This document shows, piece by piece, positions 37,391 through 46,516 of a stretch of 64,000 nucleotides of DNA. Source of the stretch: Nostoc sp. 106C (GTDB lineage: Bacteria > Cyanobacteriota > Cyanobacteriia > Cyanobacteriales > Nostocaceae); assembly GCF_002154725.1 (NCBI RefSeq), contig NZ_MTAW01000106.1:1-64000 (forward strand), in the 5' to 3' direction. The position numbers and the translations under genes are program-made. The notes beneath the pieces are model-generated. The model did no database searches. It had not been told where the DNA came from and worked only from the letters and a program-made list of their open reading frames with translations. Position 1 is the first letter of the stretch; each line of letters begins with the position of its first letter.

Positions 37391-37436
37391 CTGTATAGCT
37401 GCGAATTCCATTCGCCAAGGCTAAGGATATTTTTAC

Positions 37437-39647
37437 TTACTTTTCTTCTACATACCTTTGCCACATCTGTTCGTAAGCGTTCTCCATCTCAAGAGTAAAC
37501 TGCTTACCATTCCACAATGGTGCAGTGTGTCTAGATTGACGTAATTGCCAAGAAATTTGTTGTCTTAAAGAAGCGTCTTTACCCAAGCAGACACCCCATT
37601 CTATATACTCTTCATCTGTCCAAGCTATGCCTTGAGTGACACCAGCATTGATCATCATGGTATAACTATTACGCGCCGCAAATTGTTCACCAACTCTGGT
37701 CACTAAAGGTATACCCATCCACAATGTTTCTAGGGTTGTTGTTGCTCCGTTGTAAGGATATGTATCTAATACAATATCAGCAATACCTAAGTTAGCACGA
37801 TGAACTGACTCTAGAGAAACTTGGGGTAAAAATCGTAATCGAGAGCAATCAACACCCTCTTCTTCAGCAATTTGATAAAAGAAGCGTTTAATTGCTTCTT
37901 CTTCAGAAAGCCCCTTAATCAAAAAGTAGCTGTTAGGTACTTGTTTGATAATTTGCATTTGCCATTTAGTTGTTTCTGGATGGCGTTTATATCCTCTTTG
38001 TGCGCTTAGGTACACAACAGCATCCCCAGGAATATTTAAGTCTTCCCGACGAAGAGTTGGGACACCTACCTCAAAACCATCTACTGCTATGTAAGTTTGG
38101 GGTAATCGCCAAATTTTTTCTGTGTAGTAATTTTGTGCATCGTCTGGCAATACATAGGGGTCGGCAATATAGTAATCAATTGCAGGTATGCCTGATGCAT
38201 CCCAACCTAGCCAAGTAACTTGGATAGGGGCTGGCTTGAGTGCCATCACTTCACTAGTAATGTCTAAAGTAATACTATCAAGGTCAATTAAAATATCGAT
38301 TTCATCTTGATATATCTGTTCAGCAATTTTTAAACCATTCATACCTAATTTATGAGCATTGCCTGCCTTTTGTACATACCAATCCTGGAGAAAATCATCT
38401 ACTAATTGATAGTTAACAAAATAAGTATGAATATCAAATTTATCTTGGTCATGATGCTGAAATAACCAGCGAGCTAACCAACCAACTGAATGATTTCTTA
38501 AAGCGTAAGATATATAACCAATTTTAAGTTTCTTGCTGGGAGTTTTTAATTTTTTTTCTTGGGCATCATATTTTTTTCCTTGTGATTTAGCTAAAGTTTG
38601 AATATCAGTATTAAAGATTTCAGCTACTTTATTATGAATTGCTCGAAAATTGGCAGGAGTATCTTTAATATGAGGTATAGCAAAGGATGGCGTAAGCAAC
38701 CTTAGTATTCTTGCCTCTTCTAAAGAAATTGGTTGAGCTTTGATGAATTCTTGATATATACCTTCTAATTCTTCGCAAGTTTCACATATTTCTTGCCAAT
38801 ATCCACCTGCCGACATTAGTCCTCTTAACAGCAAATGGAGGGCAAAAATTTTATCAGCTAAACCTTCTGATAGTGAATAACATAACTTAGCAGTCTCTAT
38901 ACCTTGAGAATAATGACGAGCATCTTGATAAAAAACTGCTAAATGTCGCAAAATTTCTACATTCTCTGGTTCTAATTGTAAATGCAATTTAAGAAGTTCT
39001 GCTGCTAATAAAGGCTGCCGTAAAGTATGACCGATTGTCATGGCAGTGGTAAGAATTAGACAAAAGCATTGATAAGTATCAGAGAAGTAAGGTAAACAAG
39101 CTTCTACTAAATTTAAATTGATTGCATGTAAAGGAGCAGTATTTAAAATTTCCTCTAAAACTTGTATTAATAATTCACTATTGATATTTAGACTTTCTGG
39201 CTCGTTTAAAATTTCAATTATTCCCCACTCATGCAAGTCCTTAATTTCTTCAAACTTTTCTAGCTTGAGGCAAAGTTGCAAAATGTGGAGTAAATTATTA
39301 ATATCAATAGGATTAACTTCTCGCATATGCTGGCGAATTAACCAGGCTATAGAATATTCCTCTCGTATTTCACGTCTTTCAGCTTCTATTTGTAAAAATT
39401 GAAACAGTTCATTTGTCCAAATTTCTAACTGTTCTTCATCTGCCTCTGTCATTGGCAGCATCCACGTCATTTGAGCTTCTGCTTCTTGTCCTTGTAATAG
39501 CAATAGTAATCCTAAATGACAATAATAAGAAATAGTATTTGGTTCTATTGCGATTGCTTCTTCATATAACTTCGCTGCTTGCGAATATTTTTCTTGAATA
39601 AAGTATTGTTCAGCTTGATTTTGCCAATTATATATATCAGTAATCAT
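37437..39647 (-). CDS. ogtA: TPR-GT41 O-linked glycosyltransferase (OgtA type)
   Basis: A SPINDLY/O-GlcNAc-transferase family protein of 736 residues. In the N-terminal half TPR units include AAKLYEEAIAIEPNTISYYCHLGLLLLLQGQ and further helical repeats to about 340. The catalytic GT41 half begins with LKIGYISYALRNHSVGWLARWLF, which holds the catalytic-region His, continues through APIQVTWLGWDASGIPAIDYYIADPYV, VYLSAQRGYKRHPET and ADIVLDTYPYNGATTTLETLWMGIPLVT. The ATG at 39647 has GGAG eight bases upstream, so it is preferred over the longer frame to 39731. It is directly downstream of pilA in the same direction, as in Nostoc punctiforme, where ogtA is required for hormogonium motility. The most likely target is pilin. 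Confidence 0.88.
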   Translation of the reverse strand: MITDIYNWQNQAEQYFIQEKYSQAAKLYEEAIAIEPNTISYYCHLGLLLLLQGQEAEAQMTWMLPMTEADEEQLEIWTNELFQFLQIEAERREIREEYSIAWLIRQHMREVNPIDINNLLHILQLCLKLEKFEEIKDLHEWGIIEILNEPESLNINSELLIQVLEEILNTAPLHAINLNLVEACLPYFSDTYQCFCLILTTAMTIGHTLRQPLLAAELLKLHLQLEPENVEILRHLAVFYQDARHYSQGIETAKLCYSLSEGLADKIFALHLLLRGLMSAGGYWQEICETCEELEGIYQEFIKAQPISLEEARILRLLTPSFAIPHIKDTPANFRAIHNKVAEIFNTDIQTLAKSQGKKYDAQEKKLKTPSKKLKIGYISYALRNHSVGWLARWLFQHHDQDKFDIHTYFVNYQLVDDFLQDWYVQKAGNAHKLGMNGLKIAEQIYQDEIDILIDLDSITLDITSEVMALKPAPIQVTWLGWDASGIPAIDYYIADPYVLPDDAQNYYTEKIWRLPQTYIAVDGFEVGVPTLRREDLNIPGDAVVYLSAQRGYKRHPETTKWQMQIIKQVPNSYFLIKGLSEEEAIKRFFYQIAEEEGVDCSRLRFLPQVSLESVHRANLGIADIVLDTYPYNGATTTLETLWMGIPLVTRVGEQFAARNSYTMMINAGVTQGIAWTDEEYIEWGVCLGKDASLRQQISWQLRQSRHTAPLWNGKQFTLEMENAYEQMWQRYVEEK

Positions 39648-39706
39648 AGTAATTCTCCGAAAAAATTGTATGGGAAATATAATTGTGAGCGACACATAAT
39701 GGAAAT

Positions 39707-39734
39707 AAAGTGGATAGAATAATCTACCCACTTT
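39707..39734 (-). terminator. Hairpin between pilA and ogtA
   Basis: AAAGTGG and CCACTTT pair with an inner ATAGA/TCTAC helix, in the 190-base spacer. It lacks a long T-run, so it could attenuate rather than stop transcription and set a high pilA to ogtA ratio. Confidence 0.5.
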
Positions 39735-39837
39735 AAAAACTACCTAATTTAGTTCAATACAAACTACATGAAAAATTAACTGTTGTATGAAGTGTCTTAG
39801 ACAAAGAATATTTTCACGTAGTAAGTCAATGCTTTAC

Positions 39838-40392
39838 TTATTTCAAAGCAGCGAAGCTAGTGGGGCAACTAGGTCCGTTTGCGGTAAAGTCAGATGCTAC
39901 TACATCTGAACCACCGTTAACTCTGGCTTGTGTAGCTTCACATAAGACGGCAATGGTAGTAGCTTCACTGGTAGCAGCTTGAGTTGCTATACTCACACCA
40001 CCAATATAACTTTTCAGAGGTGCAGCATCAACTACTGTTTTTGCTTGGTTGGTTACTGCACTACTGTTAGCACCACCAGCATTAATTTGATATTTGTAAT
40101 TTGTTGTTTGTGTTGCAACACCAAGACCTAACTTACCAAAATCAGAATTCGCTGCAAATTCGTTGTTTTCTAAGTAATAAGCTTGCTGAGCGCGGTTCAT
40201 GGAACCTACGTAGGTTTTAGCTTCCGACTGCTTAGCTTTGTTTGCTTGGTTCAAGAAAGAAGGTAGCGCAATAGCCGACAAAATACCGATGATGATAATT
40301 ACTACCAACAATTCAATGAGTGTGAAACCTTCGTTTTCTTGCTTTTTACCGAGAATGTGTTGGATAAATTTAGCTTTTAGTTCGGTTTTCAT
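39838..40392 (-). CDS. pilA: Major type IV pilin PilA
   Basis: Prepilin of the type IV pilus, processed by PilD and assembled for motility or DNA uptake. From the ATG at 40392 the protein is 184 residues: a 22-residue leader ending KKQENEG, the cleavage motif G-FTLIE and helix FTLIELLVVIIIIGILSAIALPSFLNQANKA with Glu at +5. The mature globular part has LENNEFAANSDFGKLGLGV and a C-terminal disulfide loop with Cys in VLCEATQ and PSCPT. Ser/Thr-rich stretches near the end are plausible O-glycosylation sites. The 5-prime leader holds a hairpin. ogtA follows downstream. The frame to 40446 adds 18 residues not found in pilins and is rejected. Confidence 0.93.
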   Translation of the reverse strand: MKTELKAKFIQHILGKKQENEGFTLIELLVVIIIIGILSAIALPSFLNQANKAKQSEAKTYVGSMNRAQQAYYLENNEFAANSDFGKLGLGVATQTTNYKYQINAGGANSSAVTNQAKTVVDAAPLKSYIGGVSIATQAATSEATTIAVLCEATQARVNGGSDVVASDFTANGPSCPTSFAALK

Positions 40393-40412
40393 AAGTGTTT
40401 TCCCTGGGGTGG

Positions 40413-40447
40413 GGTGGGTTGTTTGTTCTAAAAAGAACTTACCCACC
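40413..40447 (-). promoter_or_regulatory. Two-tier hairpin in the pilA 5-prime leader
   Basis: Outer stem GGTGGGT/ACCCACC (7 bp) and inner stem GTTCT/AGAAC (5 bp) lie 21 bases upstream of the pilA start codon. It could stabilise the mRNA or control access to the AGGGAAAACACTTATG ribosome site. Confidence 0.55.
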
Positions 40448-40610
40448 TCCGTTCAGTTTCATATCACTAGTAGTAAAAATTTTTTTGCTAGGTTTTCATC
40501 CTCAAACGGCGGTGATGGCAAGGTGAAGTGATAGGGTTAGAAAATATAGCACATAAATAAAACCCCTGGTGTTGACTAAGGGCTAAATTCTCAATTTCGA
40601 TGTGGGAGTA

Positions 40611-41177
40611 TCAATCAAACTCAGGTGGCCAAAGTTCTGATACAGCCAACTCCCAGCCTGGCAGCAAATCTGGTAACGTGAGTGTGTCTCCATTCTGCAA
40701 TATCACTAGAGCTTGGTTAAGTCGGTAAACTGTTACTGTCAATTTGTCAGGGTCAATCAATATCCCGACTTTAGACCCAAGTTGTAAGAATAACTGAATC
40801 TTCTCTTCAAGCGGTTGAATTTTGTCCGTTTTGGACTTGACCTCAACCATGACGTCAGGAAGCAACTCTACAAAATCGCGCTTGGTTTTCTTCAATCGGT
40901 CAGCCCGTACAAAAGAAACGTCAGGCGCACGCAGATTTCTTTTTTCAGAGTCGCCTTCTTCTATGTTAGGTAAGATAAACCCGGCGCTAGAACCAGTCAC
41001 TCGTCCCAGCTTGCGCGACATGACCCAGTTATTTAAGAAGGTACTCAAGCGAGTAGCGATTTCCTCTGACTCGTAATCCGATGGCCCCATAAGTATAATA
41101 TTTCCTTCTACCAGCTCCATCTGCCATTCTGGATGCTCGGTTTGTAATTGCTCTAGATCTGTAATGGTGAACGACAT
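40611..41177 (-). CDS. Uma2 family (DUF820) protein
   Basis: A PD-(D/E)XK nuclease-fold protein of the Uma2 family, very abundant in cyanobacteria and of uncertain role (transposon or putative restriction connection). The 188 residues from the ATG at 41177 show LEQLQTEHPEWQMELVEGNIILMGP, the core RAPDVSFVRADRLK with Asp, and the nuclease-like motif LPDVMVEVKSKTDKIQPLEEKIQLFLQLGSKVGILIDP with Asp, Glu and Lys. All expected catalytic residues are present. The end ADLLPGWELAVSELWPPEFD matches the family tail. It is monocistronic. Confidence 0.9.
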   Translation of the reverse strand: MSFTITDLEQLQTEHPEWQMELVEGNIILMGPSDYESEEIATRLSTFLNNWVMSRKLGRVTGSSAGFILPNIEEGDSEKRNLRAPDVSFVRADRLKKTKRDFVELLPDVMVEVKSKTDKIQPLEEKIQLFLQLGSKVGILIDPDKLTVTVYRLNQALVILQNGDTLTLPDLLPGWELAVSELWPPEFD

Positions 41178-41204
41178 AAGATTACAGAAAATACTCTTAT
41201 ACAT

Positions 41205-41560
41205 ATCATAGGTACTGTTCGCCTAACAATTGACTAGCTGCGTAGACGCGGAGCGGTGTTAGCGCAGCGGTAGCGACGTAGGAGCGTCAGCAGTGCGTTG
41301 GGGAGACAGTGCGTTGCGGAGGTTCCCTCAGTTGTAGCAACTGTCGTCGGGTTTCCCGACTTGTTCGCTCTCAAGCGTTCCCGCAGGGTAGCAACTGCTG
41401 AACCCGTTCGTCGAAGACGTTCCCGTTCCCCGAAGGGGTTCCCGCAGGGTAGGGTAGGGCTTGTCGTAGACATCGCTAACAATATCCCCATTTTTCCCAA
41501 TTGCGATCGCACTTTGTTATGCTATATTAAGCGTAGTCGTTATGAGTTTGTATAACTGTT
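41205..41560. other. Intergenic region upstream of NTRC
   Basis: 356 bases, mostly the repeat element described below. The promoter of the NTRC gene is expected at the right end, with TATGTT-like sequence near 41517. No ORF is supported. Confidence 0.5.
41236..41465. repeat. GC-rich mosaic of short interspersed repeats
   Basis: A string of short GC-rich units with internal duplications, for example two copies of GCAGTGCGTT near 41290, two of TTCCCGCAGGGTAG at 41380 and 41440, and the hairpin CCCCGAAGGGGTT. It contrasts with its AT-rich flanks and resembles multi-copy intergenic elements of Nostoc genomes. It is not coding. Confidence 0.6.
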
Positions 41561-42934
41561 ATGACCAACCCGACAGTAGAAAACTTGGTAATCATCGGTT
41601 CTGGGCCAGCAGGATACACAGCGGCCATCTATGCAGGGCGAGCTAACTTGAAGCCCGTTGTATTTGAAGGCTTCCAAGCAGGGGGATTGCCTGGTGGGCA
41701 ACTGATGACAACGACGGAAGTAGAGAACTTTCCTGGGTTTCCCCAAGGCATTACCGGGCCGGAACTGATGGATAGGATGAAGGCACAGGCAGAGCGCTGG
41801 GGGGCTGAATTATATACAGAGGATGTGATATCAGTAGATTTGACTCAACGTCCTTTTACTATCCGCTCAGAGGAAAGAGAAGTTAAAGCTAACAGCATCA
41901 TCATCGCCACTGGTGCGACGGCGAAGCGTTTAGGTTTACCCAGCGAACATGAATTTTGGAGTCGCGGGATTTCTGCTTGTGCGATTTGCGATGGTGCTAC
42001 ACCAATCTTCCACGGTGCGGAACTGGCTGTAATTGGTGCTGGTGACTCAGCAGCAGAAGAGTCAATATATTTGACAAAGTACGGTTCTAAAGTAAATCTG
42101 CTGGTACGCTCTGATAAAATGCGGGCTTCTAAAGCCATGCAAGACAGGGTTTTGAGTAACCCCAAAATCCAAGTACATTGGAACACAGAAGCCGTAGATA
42201 TCTTTGGTAACGGCCACATGGATGGGGTGAAAATCCGTAATACTAAAACTGGTGAAGAAAGCAAACTACAGGCGAAAGGTTTATTCTACGCCATCGGTCA
42301 CACACCTAATACTTCTCTGTTCAAAGGACAACTGGAACTGGATGAGGTGGGTTACGTTGCTACTAAGCATGGTTCTGTAGAAACCAGTGTCGCAGGTGTC
42401 TTTGCTGCTGGCGACGTACAAGATCATGAGTTTCGGCAGGCAATTACAGCTGCGGGTACTGGCTGTATGGCGGCGATGTTGGCAGAACGCTGGTTATCTT
42501 CCAATGGTTTAATTCAGGAATTCCATCAACAGCCAGAAACAGCAGTTAATGAATTAGAACATCAGCCAGCAGCCAAGAAAACCGAAGCTGAGCAAGAAGC
42601 CGAATTTAATTTGAATGCTACGCGCCATGAGGGTGGTTATGCTTTGCGGAAACTATTCCACGAAAGCGATCGCGTAGTTCTGGTAAAATACGTTTCTCCT
42701 GGCTGTGGTCCTTGTCATACTCTCAAGCCAATACTAAATAAAGTAGTCGATGAATTTGATGGCAAAATTCACTTTGTTGAAATTGATATCGACAAAGACA
42801 GAGATATTGCCGAAAATGCTGGTGTGACAGGAACACCGACAGTTCAATTGTTCAAAAATAAGGAACTTTTGAAAGAACTCAAAGGTGTGAAGCAAAAAAG
42901 TGAGTACCGCCAGTTGATTGAAAGTAGCCTTTAA
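41561..42934 (+). CDS. NADPH-thioredoxin reductase-thioredoxin fusion (NTRC)
   Basis: NTRC uses NADPH to reduce 2-Cys peroxiredoxin and other redox targets, mostly in the dark. The 457 residues are a thioredoxin reductase (FAD loop [28 protein letters not shown] near the start, redox-active CAIC in the [10 protein letters not shown] segment, NADPH loop [14 protein letters not shown], and [19 protein letters not shown] near the FAD end) joined by an acidic linker (about 325-350) to a thioredoxin with [15 protein letters not shown], the redox-active CGPC. Such fusion is a hallmark of cyanobacteria and chloroplasts. Full length, with all four redox cysteines. Confidence 0.96.
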   Translation: MTNPTVENLVIIGSGPAGYTAAIYAGRANLKPVVFEGFQAGGLPGGQLMTTTEVENFPGFPQGITGPELMDRMKAQAERWGAELYTEDVISVDLTQRPFTIRSEEREVKANSIIIATGATAKRLGLPSEHEFWSRGISACAICDGATPIFHGAELAVIGAGDSAAEESIYLTKYGSKVNLLVRSDKMRASKAMQDRVLSNPKIQVHWNTEAVDIFGNGHMDGVKIRNTKTGEESKLQAKGLFYAIGHTPNTSLFKGQLELDEVGYVATKHGSVETSVAGVFAAGDVQDHEFRQAITAAGTGCMAAMLAERWLSSNGLIQEFHQQPETAVNELEHQPAAKKTEAEQEAEFNLNATRHEGGYALRKLFHESDRVVLVKYVSPGCGPCHTLKPILNKVVDEFDGKIHFVEIDIDKDRDIAENAGVTGTPTVQLFKNKELLKELKGVKQKSEYRQLIESSL

Positions 42935-42938
42935 AAAA

Positions 42939-42965
42939 CCCCCTCAGGCTAGAAGCCTGGGGGTA
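42939..42965 (+). terminator. Hairpin at the 3-prime end of NTRC
   Basis: CCCCCTCAGGCT pairs with AGCCTGGGGGT with one bulged T, starting five bases after the TAA. No T-run follows, so termination is only plausible. Confidence 0.5.
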
Positions 42966-42986
42966 TCCATCCAGATTTTGTGTTGG

Positions 42987-43208
42987 AACTATAAGTCGCC
43001 TTCTGAGAACCTCAAACCTTGGCAAGAAAAAATGGCAGAATACATGAGGGAATCAGGAGTAGACTTAGGTTGGCTAATTGACCGTAAAGCGCGCCAAGTC
43101 TATATCTATCGTCTTGGTATGCCAGAAGTATGTTTGGAAAATCCCAAGACTGTTAGCAGCGATCCAGTTATGCCTGGATTCGTTGTGAACATGAGTAAAG
43201 TTTGGTAA
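42987..43208 (+). pseudogene. C-terminal fragment of a Uma2 gene
   Basis: The frame encodes only the C-terminal third of a Uma2 protein: YKSPSENLKPWQEKMAEYM, then GVDLGWLIDRKARQVYIYR and ENPKTVSSDPVMPGFVVNMSKVW, the usual family end with proper stop. The N-terminal core with the conserved Asp and the start are missing, and the frame runs back into the NTRC terminator. It is a decayed copy. Confidence 0.8.
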
Positions 43209-43332
43209 TCAGGGCGTGATCTAGAATATCGGAGTCATCATTATATTAATGCGATCGCAGTTACAGAATACATCACTATTGCCACCGCTATAAGCCAAAA
43301 TTTTTATAGAGAAGAACTTAGGTACAGGCAAA

Positions 43333-44307
43333 ATGGATATCAAAAATGGCTTCGTCGGCACCGTTGGCAATACACCTCTAATTCGCTTAAACAGCTTTAG
43401 TGAAGAAACGGGGTGCGAAATTCTCGGTAAAGCAGAATTTCTTAATCCTGGTGGTTCCGTCAAAGACCGCGCCGCACTTTATATTATTGAAGACGCAGAA
43501 AAAAAGGGCTTACTCAAACCCGGTGGCACAGTAGTTGAAGGTACAGCTGGTAATACTGGCATTGGATTGGCGCATATTTGTAATGCCAAAGGCTACAAAT
43601 GCCTAATTATCATTCCTGATACTCAGTCCCAAGAAAAAATAGACGCCTTAACAACATTAGGGGCAGAAGTTCGTCCTGTTCCCGCAGTACCCTACAAAGA
43701 CCCCAACAACTACGTCAAGCTATCTGGCAGAATAGCTAGTGAATTAGATAATGCGATTTGGGCAAATCAGTTTGATAATTTAGCTAACCGCCACGCTCAT
43801 TACGAAACTACAGGACCAGAAATTTGGACGCAAACAGATGGTAAAGTCGATGGCTGGGTAGCTGCAACGGGGACTGGTGGTACATTTGCTGGTGTAGCAC
43901 TTTACTTAAAAGAAAAGAATCCAGCAATTAAATGTGTTGTTGCAGACCCCCTAGGGAGTGGACTTTACAGCTACATCAAAACTGGGGAAATCAAGATAGA
44001 AGGCAATTCCATCACCGAAGGTATTGGTAATAGTCGCATCACAGCGAATATGGAAGGCTCACCAGCCGATGATGCTATCCAAATAGATGACAAAGAAGCT
44101 TTGCGAGTAGTTTATCAACTACTGAGAAAAGACGGATTGTTAATGGGTGGTTCAACAGGTATTAATGTTGGTGCAGCTGTTGCCCTCGCAAGGCAGTTAG
44201 GCCCAGGACATACGATTGTTACAATTTTATGTGATAGTGGGTCCCGGTATCAGTCGCGGATATTTAACCAAGAATGGTTAGCTTCCAAAGGACTTTCAGT
44301 CGATTAG
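43333..44307 (+). CDS. cysK: Cysteine synthase A family enzyme
   Basis: PLP-dependent O-acetylserine sulfhydrylase that makes cysteine from O-acetylserine and sulfide. The 324 residues contain the PLP lysine in LNPGGSVKDRAAL near 36-48, the phosphate-binding loop GTGGTFAGVALYL near 175-188, EGTAGNTGIGLAHIC near 70-83, and MGGSTGINVGAAVALA near the C-terminus, with the active-site Ser. Length and motifs are standard. It may instead be a close CysM-like or cystathionine-type member (this cyanobacterial subtype has EGTAGNTGIGLA), so the substrate is moderately certain. It is preceded by the decayed Uma2 fragment. Confidence 0.88.
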   Translation: MDIKNGFVGTVGNTPLIRLNSFSEETGCEILGKAEFLNPGGSVKDRAALYIIEDAEKKGLLKPGGTVVEGTAGNTGIGLAHICNAKGYKCLIIIPDTQSQEKIDALTTLGAEVRPVPAVPYKDPNNYVKLSGRIASELDNAIWANQFDNLANRHAHYETTGPEIWTQTDGKVDGWVAATGTGGTFAGVALYLKEKNPAIKCVVADPLGSGLYSYIKTGEIKIEGNSITEGIGNSRITANMEGSPADDAIQIDDKEALRVVYQLLRKDGLLMGGSTGINVGAAVALARQLGPGHTIVTILCDSGSRYQSRIFNQEWLASKGLSVD

Positions 44308-44421
44308 TCAATTGTCATTTGTTAAAAGGCAAGGGTCAATAGTCAATAGTTATCTCCTCTGGTCCTCCTACTTCCCTGTCCTCTTCTTTGTGTCCTTAGC
44401 GCCTCTGCGGTTCGTAAAAAA

Positions 44422-44754
44422 ATGTCAAACACCACTCAACCATCACACTCACCAACTCTAGACCCAAATACTTCTCCCAGATGCGTGCGAGTCTGTCAAA
44501 ACCGCAGTTGTAAAAAACAAGGTGCATTAGGTGTTTTAGCAGCCTTTGTCGCTTTGCCAGTTCCTGGTGTGATGGTTACAGCTAGTGGTTGTTTGGGACA
44601 ATGTGGCAACGGACCGATGGTATTAGTATTACCAGAGATGGTTTGGTATAGCGGCGTTCAACCAAGCGAAGTACCTCTACTGGTAGAACAACACTTATTG
44701 GGTGCTCAAAGAGTCAAGCAGATGCTTTATTATCGGTTTCATCCCCAGGGATAA
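44422..44754 (+). CDS. Thioredoxin-like [2Fe-2S] ferredoxin
   Basis: A 110-residue protein with the Shethna/NuoE-type ferredoxin fold, in which four cysteines bind a [2Fe-2S] cluster: CVRVCQNRSCKKQGA at about 21-35 and SGCLGQCGNGPMVLVLP near 55-71. Its role in the cell is electron transfer, with partner not identifiable. The first 20 residues are polar and dispensable-looking. The gene follows cysK on the same strand after about 110 bases and precedes the DUF5331 gene, but no operon is certain. Confidence 0.85.
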   Translation: MSNTTQPSHSPTLDPNTSPRCVRVCQNRSCKKQGALGVLAAFVALPVPGVMVTASGCLGQCGNGPMVLVLPEMVWYSGVQPSEVPLLVEQHLLGAQRVKQMLYYRFHPQG

Positions 44755-44810
44755 AGCTGTTTAAAAATATATAAAGTCTGCACTCTTTGTTGACTGAAGT
44801 GAGGCATCCA

Positions 44811-45728
44811 ATGAACATTCAGCAGCTACGTCAATCATTAAAAATGAAGTGGCTGAGTTACTACGAACAAAACCGCCCCTGGTTAGTAAAAATGCGAATT
44901 TGGGGTACTTATGATGGTCTGCGGCGTCCTTCATCTGGTTTTATCTTAGCTACTCTGTCTGTTTTAGAACCGCAGTTCGATCAGATACTTTCTTTTCTGA
45001 GCGAACTAAATAATAATCCTGACCATATAGTTACCGCATTGGGTCTTAACTTCAATCCTGATGAAGAGTTAGATTCATTTACCACAGAGCATTTTATACC
45101 TGCAAATCATTTTTATAGCGAATCTTCAGAAGAGATTCACGATCAATTTCAGGCTGTATCATTAGCTACTGATTCTCCAGAAGTCGCTTTTGAGAGACCA
45201 CATTCAGAAAAAACGGCTACTGAGCTTGCATATCCAAAACTGGCTGTGTCATCGGTTACAGTAACTAATGAAGTAGTTCGCGATCGCCAACCCAGATCAT
45301 CAGTCGCAGTAGCTAGCCAAGTTAATTGCGAATCTTCAGCCAAAACGCTACTTGTCGAGAAGCCTGCTTCCAAGATGATACTTCAACATCAACCTGGGCG
45401 AGCGCTAGCAATAGCTACAGGAGTTTCCCGCGAACCCGCAATTATACCACCTTCAGAAATAACTCCTGAAATTCCTAGTAAAGACATATCTGTGTTATCC
45501 ACTGCAATGGCTACTGAGGTTTCCCAATATGACACAAATTTAAAATCGCTTGCTGTCGCTGTCAAGGTACCTGGCACTAGTAAACCATTGAGGATGCAAT
45601 TGCCTAATATTCCTCATAAGGTTAAGCTCTCACCTAAGACTAATGCTCGTAGTCTTGCCTCTTGGGTCGATGAGTTTTGTCAAGGTGCTGATTGGGACCC
45701 CGAGGAATCTATTTTTATCCACTTTTGA
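44811..45728 (+). CDS. DUF5331-containing protein
   Basis: A cyanobacterial protein of unknown function, 305 residues from the ATG at 44811 (the longer TTG frame is not supported). Residues 1-90 form the conserved DUF5331 domain (MNIQQLRQSLKMKWLSYYEQNRPWL, then WGTYDGLRRPSSGFILATLSVLEPQFDQILSFLSELN). The middle 90-280 is low-complexity and rich in Ser, Val, Ala, Glu with repeated LAVA/VAVA words and looks disordered. A short conserved acidic tail SWVDEFCQGADWDPEESIFIHF closes it. Such DUF-disorder-tail organisation suggests a scaffold or adaptor. The reason for the low-complexity expansions is not evident. Confidence 0.8.
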   Translation: MNIQQLRQSLKMKWLSYYEQNRPWLVKMRIWGTYDGLRRPSSGFILATLSVLEPQFDQILSFLSELNNNPDHIVTALGLNFNPDEELDSFTTEHFIPANHFYSESSEEIHDQFQAVSLATDSPEVAFERPHSEKTATELAYPKLAVSSVTVTNEVVRDRQPRSSVAVASQVNCESSAKTLLVEKPASKMILQHQPGRALAIATGVSREPAIIPPSEITPEIPSKDISVLSTAMATEVSQYDTNLKSLAVAVKVPGTSKPLRMQLPNIPHKVKLSPKTNARSLASWVDEFCQGADWDPEESIFIHF

Positions 45729-45894
45729 AGTAGTTATACCAAATCAAATAATGTTGGCGACACATCAATAAATATTCTAGAGGTCACGGCAGTGCCGTGC
45801 CCCTACAATCTGTCGCATTCTTTTTTCAAATTGGTATTACAAGATTTTTTGATTACAAAACAACCATAACAGCGAGGAAAAAGGTAAACATCAA

Positions 45895-45981
45895 TTGAAC
45901 TTAGAAGTTGTACCTCAGTTGTTAGTTTTGGGGTTGAGTGTGGAACAACTACAGCAAGCAGCAGGGAATCAGTCTAACTGA
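45895..45981 (+). pseudogene. Possible tail fragment of a decayed gene
   Basis: A 28-residue frame (EVVPQLLVLGLSVEQLQQAAG) resembles the C-terminal tails of longer Uma2- or Rpn/transposase-associated proteins (PxLLxxGLSVEQ). There is no upstream body. It is either a remnant or chance; low certainty. Confidence 0.3.
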
Positions 45982-46014
45982 TAGCTGCTGCTTGCTATGT
46001 CTCAATCAATAACC

Positions 46015-46257
46015 TTACATTTTACCGTGCTGCAATACTTGTTGAAGATGGTGGCGGATTTCTTGTGCTTGTTCAATATCAGACTGCCGCAATTTTTGGA
46101 ATAATTCTACACAGGGCTGGGAGTTAGCTTCCTGTGCATCTTGGATGTAAGTGTCATAAGCTTTAACTGCTTCTGCTTTGTTATGCAGCACAGTAACAAA
46201 ATCGTACTCTAGGTTGCTAATAGGTTGTTGAGACTGTCCGTTCCCTGTACTAACCAT
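46015..46257 (-). CDS. Small conserved helical protein
   Basis: This 80-residue protein has a polar N-terminus (MVSTGNGQSQQPISN) followed by a long amphipathic helical pair (LEYDFVTVLHNKAEAVKAYDTYIQDAQEA and ELFQKLRQSDIEQAQEIRHHLQQVL). The sequence style resembles ferritin-like/DUF2383-type stress proteins with acidic and His residues, but no iron site is provable. No membrane segment. It is monocistronic and opposite in direction to the DUF5331 gene. I do not recognise a function. Confidence 0.7.
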   Translation of the reverse strand: MVSTGNGQSQQPISNLEYDFVTVLHNKAEAVKAYDTYIQDAQEANSQPCVELFQKLRQSDIEQAQEIRHHLQQVLQHGKM

Positions 46258-46516
46258 AAATTTGCCCTCTTTTAGGTTTCTAATTAATTTCTACTCACCT
46301 GAAAACAGAGCTTCATCTTCCCAAAAGCGTAGAAAAAATTACCAAGCTTACATCGGCAGTCTGAGGTATGGCAAAAATATCAGGCGATTAGAAAAATAGG
46401 GACTGGAGACAAGGGGAGAATAGTAATTACTAATGCCCAAAGCCCATTTTCATGCGTGCTAGTATACGCAGTTGATGACGACTGTGGGCGATAATATTCT
46501 GCAAAACCAAATTTTG

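Noticed and set aside
37221-37418. 65-codon frame opposite the end of the giant gene
   Set aside because: It covers the repeat and terminator between convergent genes, with no coding signs.
41234-41555. Frames of 85-92 codons on both strands in the GC-rich repeat
   Set aside because: They are translated short interspersed repeats, rich in Arg and Ser, without any domain.
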